Shown piece after piece: positions 5,822 to 9,317 of a stretch of 9,317 nucleotides of DNA. The stretch spans positions 1 to 9,317 of the forward strand of contig DGUF01000045.1 of NCBI GenBank assembly GCA_002394525.1, read 5' to 3'. The notes beneath the pieces were generated by a model. That model was given only the letters and a program-made list of their open reading frames with translations, did not search any database and was not told the origin of the DNA. Source of the stretch: Lachnospiraceae bacterium UBA4317. GTDB lineage: Bacteria > Bacillota_A > Clostridia > Lachnospirales > Lachnospiraceae. The translations under genes and the position numbers were made by a program. How positions within the stretch are numbered: the first letter of the stretch is position 1; each line of letters begins with the position of its first letter.

Positions 5822-5893
5822 GGATGATTAAAAGTGATCATTTGGAGATTATTTGGACCACAGATGATCGAATGACTGGAGGTAAAGAGTATC

Positions 5894-7054
5894 ATGAAAA
5901 ACAAAGCACTGATCAGTATTCTGACCGCGGCGGCCATGGCGCTCTCGCTGGCAGCATGCTCAGGCACGGCGCCGGCTTCCAGCGCGGGAAACGCGGAAAA
6001 AGAGGACGCGGCAGCGGTCGAGACCACAGCGGAAGCTGTTGACAGCGTAGAGACGGAAGCTGAGACGGAAGTGACGGAAGCGGAAGCGGCGGATACAGCC
6101 GGAGCGGCCATGGCCGCGGATACGGCGGCAGAGGCGGCAGCAGAGGGCGGAACTGCAGCGGCTCAGACCGCGGCGGATGTCGATATGGTCATGAACGGGG
6201 ACCTGGTCCTGCCTGTTCCCACGGAGTATATGGACCTGATGCTGGTTGAGACACCGGAGAACAGTGAGGACGGAATCCTCTTCCGCTTCACGGAGAAGGC
6301 CTCCGTCGACCAGGCCAAGGCCATGGGCGACTACCAGGATGGCATGGGCTGGCTCTTTGACATCGGCAGGGTCAGCGAGGAGCAGGCGCAGGAAATGCTC
6401 TGCTCGGATATGTCCGGCATGGACCTGATCGCAAAGGATGACAAGGGTGACTGCTATATCCTCTATCATCCCACCGATGTCCGCGTCGTGCGTGAGAACA
6501 TGGACGATCTCAGCAAGCCCGACGATCCCTGGAACCTGCTCCACGAATGGGTGGCCAATGTGCCTGACAGCTTCGTGGCCGAGAATGCCGGTATGACCAG
6601 AGAGAATCACACCAATACCAGCCTGGATATCTACCTGGCCAGGATCAGGTACAAAAATGATGTGAACTATGAGCTCAGGTCCCTGGAGTACGGGGCCATG
6701 ACACCCGGAGAGGTCGATCCCGCGCCCTATGTGGAGCGCCTGACCAGAGGGGCAGCCTTCTACTACGCCGACCTCGAAGAGGGGCCCGACGGAGAGTACG
6801 ATGTTCTCGCCATTCCGGAGGACAAGGTCCGCTATGAGTTCTTCCCTTCAGAGGGAAACAAGAACCTGGTCAGGGAAGTCCACGAGAATGATGAGGGTGA
6901 AGACGATTTCACCACAATGTACGAGGCTGTCTTTGAAGACGGCACGACCACGGCCTATGATGTCATCAACGAATGGTATCACGCTCTGGCCGGTGTGACC
7001 GAAGGCGGCGAGGCCGCGGCGACAGAAGCGGCAGCGGCAGAGGCAGCTGAGTAA
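5894..7054 (+). CDS. Acidic lipoprotein of unknown function
   Basis: The 386-residue protein has a lipoprotein signal peptide: KNK, a hydrophobic core, and the lipobox LAAC with Cys22 as the lipidated residue. It should therefore be anchored on the outer face of the membrane. Residues 23-95 are a low-complexity Ala/Glu/Thr/Val stalk rich in TEAE and AAD units. Residues about 96-368 form a folded, acidic region with many Tyr and Trp (GDYQDGMGWLFDIGR, ELRSLEYG, DVINEWYHALAG). The last 15 or so residues return to Ala/Glu-rich sequence. I do not recognise the folded region as a named family. It has no solute-binding or enzyme signature that I can see. GGAGG lies 11 nt before the ATG. It follows the secreted FN3 gene on the same strand, but 350 bp away, so co-transcription is uncertain. 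Confidence 0.8.
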   Translation: MKNKALISILTAAAMALSLAACSGTAPASSAGNAEKEDAAAVETTAEAVDSVETEAETEVTEAEAADTAGAAMAADTAAEAAAEGGTAAAQTAADVDMVMNGDLVLPVPTEYMDLMLVETPENSEDGILFRFTEKASVDQAKAMGDYQDGMGWLFDIGRVSEEQAQEMLCSDMSGMDLIAKDDKGDCYILYHPTDVRVVRENMDDLSKPDDPWNLLHEWVANVPDSFVAENAGMTRENHTNTSLDIYLARIRYKNDVNYELRSLEYGAMTPGEVDPAPYVERLTRGAAFYYADLEEGPDGEYDVLAIPEDKVRYEFFPSEGNKNLVREVHENDEGEDDFTTMYEAVFEDGTTTAYDVINEWYHALAGVTEGGEAAATEAAAAEAAE

Positions 7055-7093
7055 GACACTGAAAGAAAAATGCCGGTGCAGTCATGATCATGT

Positions 7094-7123
7094 GATCAGC
7101 CGGCAGGATCCGGCCGGCTGATC
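7094..7123. terminator. Hairpin after the lipoprotein gene
   Basis: GATCAGCCGGC and GCCGGCTGATC form a perfect 11-bp stem around an 8-nt loop, 39 nt after the stop. There is no T-run directly after it on the plus strand, so it may stabilise the mRNA end rather than terminate on its own. Confidence 0.4.
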
Positions 7124-7202
7124 CGGGCACAGGCCCAGGAGAAATCCGGACGGCGGATGTTCCCGGCACGGATCCGGGGAAACCGTAAATAAGAAAAAAG
7201 AA

Positions 7203-7245
7203 GGGGGCGCTGCCCGGCTGAATCTCTCAGCCGGGCAGCGCCCCC
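7203..7245 (-). terminator. Strong intrinsic terminator of the FruR gene, possibly also used by the lipoprotein gene
   Basis: GGGGGCGCTGCCCGGCTGA pairs perfectly with its complement at 7227-7245 (19 bp, loop ATCTC). On the minus strand the stem is followed by TTCTTTTTTCTTATTT, a good U-tract, 77 nt after the FruR stop. The plus-strand exit (TGATCGTTTCTTC) is weaker but may also work. Confidence 0.9.
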
Positions 7246-7321
7246 TGATCGTTTCTTCATCGCAATGCCCGTGATCTCAGTCGTGGGATACGCGCGCATG
7301 CTCAAGGCAGAGCCTGCCTGT

Positions 7322-8077
7322 TTACGTCTCCTCCGGCACGCAGATGATGTTTTCCTGTTTCTCAAACCAGGAGCCGGGGCAGCGGTCGGTGATGACGGTG
7401 GCGCTGTCAAAGGCGGAAAAGCGGACCGGGGAGATGATCTGGAATTTCTCGGCGGTGCAGAGCACGTAGCGCTCCCGGGACTGGGCCATGGCCCGTCCCT
7501 TGATGATGGCCTCATTGATGTCGGGGGTCGTGAACCCGCTCTCCGGGTTGGCCCCGTTGGTCCCCATGAAGCACTTGGTGAAGTTGAAGGAACGGAGCTC
7601 TTCGGCGGCCGCGTTGCCGACGATGGCCTCGGTGGCGGTCCGGATCTCCCCGCCGATCAGGTTGACACGAAAGCCCCGCCTGGCCAGCTCCAGGCCGTGG
7701 GCCACGGCGTTGGTGACATAGACGGCTGCATGTTCCCTGATGAAGGGGATCATGGAGCCTGTAGTCGTGCCCGCGTCGATATAGATGAAATCGTCTGGCC
7801 TGATCAGGGCGGCCGCGTACCTGCCGATCCGTTTCTTTTCTTCGATGTTGATCTCGGCCCTCTCCGCGACCCGGTCTTCATGAAGGCTGGTCCTGCTGCC
7901 GACGGACATGGCTCCGCCGAAGACCCGGATCAGTCTGTTCTGTTTGTCCAGTTCCTGCAGGTCGCGCCGGATGGTGGATTCCGAGGCCTGGAGAAGCGTG
8001 ACCAGCTCTGTGAGTGTGATGCTTCCCCGCGCGTCGAGAAGCTGCAGGATCTGTGCCTGGCGCTGTTCAGCTAACAT
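7322..8077 (-). CDS. DeoR-family repressor, FruR-like
   Basis: The 251-residue protein has an N-terminal DeoR winged helix (about 5-55; LTELVTLLQASESTIRRDLQELDKQNRLIRVFGG) and a C-terminal sugar-phosphate-binding DeoRC domain (about 75-235). Marks of the latter are DAGTTT (101-106), VTNA (121-124), GGE (142-144) and the MGTNG followed by GFTTPD segment (171-186). That last segment is close to fructose-operon repressors, which respond to fructose 1-phosphate or 1,6-bisphosphate. ATG 8077 is chosen because AGGAGG stands 4 nt upstream and the HTH begins at once; an in-frame ATG at 8134 adds 19 unconserved residues across the ribosome site. It lies downstream of the fructose permease gene on the same strand, but 455 bp away with its own promoter region, so it is likely a separate transcript. 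Confidence 0.87.
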   Translation of the reverse strand: MLAEQRQAQILQLLDARGSITLTELVTLLQASESTIRRDLQELDKQNRLIRVFGGAMSVGSRTSLHEDRVAERAEINIEEKKRIGRYAAALIRPDDFIYIDAGTTTGSMIPFIREHAAVYVTNAVAHGLELARRGFRVNLIGGEIRTATEAIVGNAAAEELRSFNFTKCFMGTNGANPESGFTTPDINEAIIKGRAMAQSRERYVLCTAEKFQIISPVRFSAFDSATVITDRCPGSWFEKQENIICVPEET

Positions 8078-8159
8078 GATTCCTCCTGGTGAAAAACTGT
8101 CCTTAGAGCTGCATGCAGAAATGCGGATGAACATGACATCAACAAATATTCTTATTTTT

Positions 8160-8165
8160 ATTATA
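8160..8165 (-). promoter_or_regulatory. Candidate -10 box of the FruR gene
   Basis: A perfect TATAAT on the minus strand, 83 nt upstream of the FruR ATG, sits in an AT-rich block (8140-8220) unlike the GC-rich surroundings. No good -35 hexamer is placed 16-18 bp upstream, so activity may depend on the AT-rich upstream sequence. Confidence 0.5.
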
Positions 8166-8207
8166 CCGGATTATTCGAAAATATGCTTTAGCAAAACTGT
8201 TTGTCTG

Positions 8208-8219
8208 ATAAATATTTAT
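8208..8219. promoter_or_regulatory. 12-bp AT palindrome upstream of FruR
   Basis: ATAAATATTTAT is a perfect palindrome about 45 bp upstream of the candidate -10 box. It could be an operator, or simply part of an AT-rich upstream element. Confidence 0.3.
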
Positions 8220-8247
8220 TACCATTCAGACCCACCTGGAACCCGGG

Positions 8248-8276
8248 TTTTTGCGCGGTTCTCAGGGCAAAAACAC
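8248..8276 (-). repeat. T5/A5 inverted repeat carrying the GTGTTTTTGCCC motif
   Basis: TTTTTGC (8248-8254) pairs with GCAAAAA (8267-8273). The minus strand reads GTGTTTTTGCCC (8276-8265), identical to 5562-5573. The layout CGGGTTTTT, then 14 nt, then GCAAAAACAC matches 5615-5648, where the spacing is 15 nt. Confidence 0.5.
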
Positions 8277-8329
8277 AGGCTGAAATGTTTTTTATGATAA
8301 AAGATGCGGAAAAAAATATGGCACAGGTT

Positions 8330-8349
8330 CCTTTCCTAGTTCCGAAAGG
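8330..8349 (-). terminator. Weak terminator-like repeat in the permease-FruR spacer
   Basis: On the minus strand CCTTTC and GAAAGG form a 6-bp stem around 8 nt, followed 12-13 nt later by a run of seven T. The gap makes it a poor intrinsic terminator, but it is the only stem here with a minus-strand T-run. Confidence 0.25.
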
Positions 8350-8381
8350 TCTGTGAAGAGGAAGGATATATCGGTGTATGT

Positions 8382-8419
8382 GAAAACACACGGCTCATGG
8401 GGGGAAGCCGTGTGTTTTC
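8382..8419. repeat. Perfect 14-bp hairpin
   Basis: GAAAACACACGGCT and AGCCGTGTGTTTTC pair fully around a 10-nt G-rich loop. A T6 run follows on the plus strand after 11 nt. On the minus strand, the direction of the permease transcript, there is no T-run. It could cap that mRNA's 3' end. Confidence 0.55.
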
Positions 8420-8433
8420 GTGAGAGGAGTTTT

Positions 8434-8459
8434 TTACTGTCCACGCCCTTTCGAAGGGC
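8434..8459. repeat. 26-nt intergenic repeat, copy B, left arm and loop of a 12-bp hairpin
   Basis: Within the full hairpin 8439-8465, GTCCACGCCCTT pairs with AAGGGCGTGGAC around the loop TCG. The segment 8434-8459 matches copy A at 798-823 in 22 of 26 positions. Confidence 0.55.
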
Positions 8460-8476
8460 GTGGACAAGTAACACCG

Positions 8477-8514
8477 CGCGCGGCGCACGCAAAGCGCATT
8501 GGAATCGCCGCGCG
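8477..8514 (-). repeat. Bulged hairpin, copy 2 of a structured repeat
   Basis: On the minus strand: outer stem CGCGCGGC/GCCGCGCG (8 bp, perfect), a one-sided 7-nt bulge GATTCCA, inner arms ATGCGC and GCGTGC (three Watson-Crick and two G-T pairs) and the loop TTT. Element sizes match copy 1 at 5567-5602 except for one outer base pair. It lies 18 nt after the permease stop. Confidence 0.6.
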
Positions 8515-8532
8515 TCCTGTAAGAGTATTGTC

Positions 8533-9317
8533 TTATGCCTCGACGGGTTTCTTGAGTACGCCGAGCAGGACGGTGCCGACAATGGTGCCCGCGACGAGGG
8601 CCACGACATACATGATGGCGTTGCCGACGACGGGGAAGACGAAGATGCCGCCGTGAGGGGCCATCAGTGTGCAGCCGAAGGCCATGGAGAGCGCGCCGGA
8701 TACGGCGGAGCCGATGATGCAGGCGGGAAGGACCCTGCCGGGATCGGCAGCGGCATAGGGGATGGCGCCCTCAGTGATGAAGGCCAGGCCCATGATGAAG
8801 TTGACGGGGCCGGATTCTCTCTCTTCTTTGGTGAATTTGTTCTTGAAGAGGATGGTCGCCAGGGCGATCGCGCAGGGAGGGACCATGCCGCCGATCATGA
8901 CGGCTGCCATGATGTCATAGTTGCCGGCCGCGATGGAGGCTGTGCCGAAGACGTAGGCTGCCTTGTTGAAGGGGCCGCCCATATCGATGGCCATCATGCC
9001 CGCGACGATGATGCCGAGCAGGATCTTGCTGGTGCCGCCCATGTTGGTCAGGCCGGTGTTGAGGGCCGTGTTCAAAAAGCCCACGGGTGGTTCCACAATG
9101 AAGGTCATGATCAGGCCGACCAGGAGGGTGCCGCAGAGCGGGTACAGGAGGACGGGGGCGATCTTTTCGATGGACTCGGGAAGCTTGTTGAAGACCTTCT
9201 GGAGCCAGAGGACCAGGTAGCCGGCGATGAAGCCTGCCAGCAGGGCGCCGAGGAAGCCGGACTTGCCGTTGGCCGCGATCATGCCGCCGACAAAACCGAC
9301 GGCCAGGCCGGGCCTGT
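8533..9317 (-). CDS. fruA: PTS fructose permease, EIIC domain, C-terminal 260 residues, cut by window edge
   Basis: The reading frame enters from the right edge (RPGLAVGFVGG before the first ATG at 9282), so the start and any EIIA/EIIB domains lie outside. The visible part is the membrane channel of the fructose family: PPVGFLNTALN, MAIDMGGPFNKAAYVFG, AAVMIGGMVPPCAIALAT, the ITEGAIPYAAADPGRVLPACIIGSA region and a late APHGGIFVFPVVGN, in the order usual for FruA EIIC. Several hydrophobic helices are evident. It transports fructose with phosphorylation to fructose 1-phosphate. It ends in VLKKPVEA without an added domain, as expected when EIIC is C-terminal. A FruR-like gene follows on the same strand. 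The family is secure; fructose rather than a related hexose is inferred. Confidence 0.93.
   Translation of the reverse strand, partial: RPGLAVGFVGGMIAANGKSGFLGALLAGFIAGYLVLWLQKVFNKLPESIEKIAPVLLYPLCGTLLVGLIMTFIVEPPVGFLNTALNTGLTNMGGTSKILLGIIVAGMMAIDMGGPFNKAAYVFGTASIAAGNYDIMAAVMIGGMVPPCAIALATILFKNKFTKEERESGPVNFIMGLAFITEGAIPYAAADPGRVLPACIIGSAVSGALSMAFGCTLMAPHGGIFVFPVVGNAIMYVVALVAGTIVGTVLLGVLKKPVEA

Larger units (their letters stand above)
7055..7321. other. Convergent spacer between lipoprotein and FruR genes
   Basis: This spacer holds a 10-bp palindrome CATGATCATG (7083-7092), the hairpin at 7094-7123 and the long-stem terminator at 7203-7245. The 7246-7321 part shows nothing further. No gene is supported. 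Confidence 0.5.
8078..8532. other. 455-bp spacer between fructose permease and FruR genes
   Basis: No gene is supported. From the permease end downward it holds the bulged hairpin 8477-8514, the 12-bp hairpin 8439-8465 (repeat copy B), the 14-bp hairpin 8382-8419, a small CCTTTC/GAAAGG repeat (8330-8349) with a T-run after it on the minus strand, the T5/A5 repeat 8248-8276, and the AT-rich FruR promoter region. Confidence 0.6.

Noticed and set aside
5960..6610. 216-codon minus-strand frame within the lipoprotein gene
   Set aside because: Antisense to a gene with a clear lipobox and ribosome site; His/Arg-rich composition typical of a shadow frame.
7265..8074. 269-codon plus-strand open frame across the FruR gene
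   Set aside because: It mirrors the conserved DeoR coding sequence on the other strand and has no recognisable domain.
8078..8134. 19-residue upstream extension of the FruR-like protein
   Set aside because: It includes the ribosome site of the chosen start, and DeoR proteins normally begin just before the helix-turn-helix.

Overview
The window is GC-rich and carries at least seven genes: five complete and two cut by the window ends. Strong Shine-Dalgarno sites, two PEP:sugar phosphotransferase (PTS) loci, a PRD-type regulator, a PaaI-type thioesterase, an Ala/Glu/Thr-rich lipoprotein and a secreted fibronectin-III protein together suggest a Gram-positive Bacillota, probably a GC-rich Clostridia or Lachnospiraceae-like gut bacterium. 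This placement is inference; no rRNA or other phylogenetic marker is present.

Layout. (1) 1-2667, minus strand: a glucitol/sorbitol PTS locus. A single 613-residue protein joins what are two proteins in Escherichia coli, SrlA (EIIC2) and SrlE (EIIB-EIIC1), through two repeat-rich linkers. Downstream of it, and cut by the window edge, is a PRD-family transcription regulator with a likely TTG start. (2) 2814-3983, plus strand: a major facilitator superfamily permease, divergent from the PTS gene across a 146-bp region with hairpins and a weak cre-like site. It ends at a strong bidirectional hairpin. (3) 4106-4576, minus strand: a hotdog-fold thioesterase convergent with the permease. (4) 4839-5543 and 5894-7054, plus strand: a secreted two-domain fibronectin-III protein and an acidic lipoprotein, separated by 350 bp rich in structure. 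(5) 7322-9317, minus strand: a fructose PTS locus, with the C-terminal part of the fructose permease (EIIC) followed by a FruR-like DeoR-family repressor. The repressor has its own upstream AT-rich promoter region and a 19-bp stem terminator shared with the lipoprotein's 3' side.

The PTS proteins import and phosphorylate sorbitol and fructose. The two regulators would sense PTS phosphorylation (PRD protein) or fructose phosphate (FruR). The missing partners (sorbitol EIIA, sorbitol-6-phosphate dehydrogenase, 1-phosphofructokinase) are not in the window and may lie just outside it.

The least ordinary signal lies between genes. Two hairpins about 2.9 kb apart (5567-5602 and 8477-8514) share one architecture: an outer stem, a one-sided 7-nt bulge containing ATTCCA, a 6-nt inner arm beginning ATG, and a 3-nt loop. 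Their outer-stem sequences are completely different but both perfectly paired. Other small repeats occur in the same spacers (a GTGTTTTTGC motif three times, and a 26-nt repeat next to the ends of both PTS genes). These suggest a family of structured intergenic repeats rather than a new multi-gene system.
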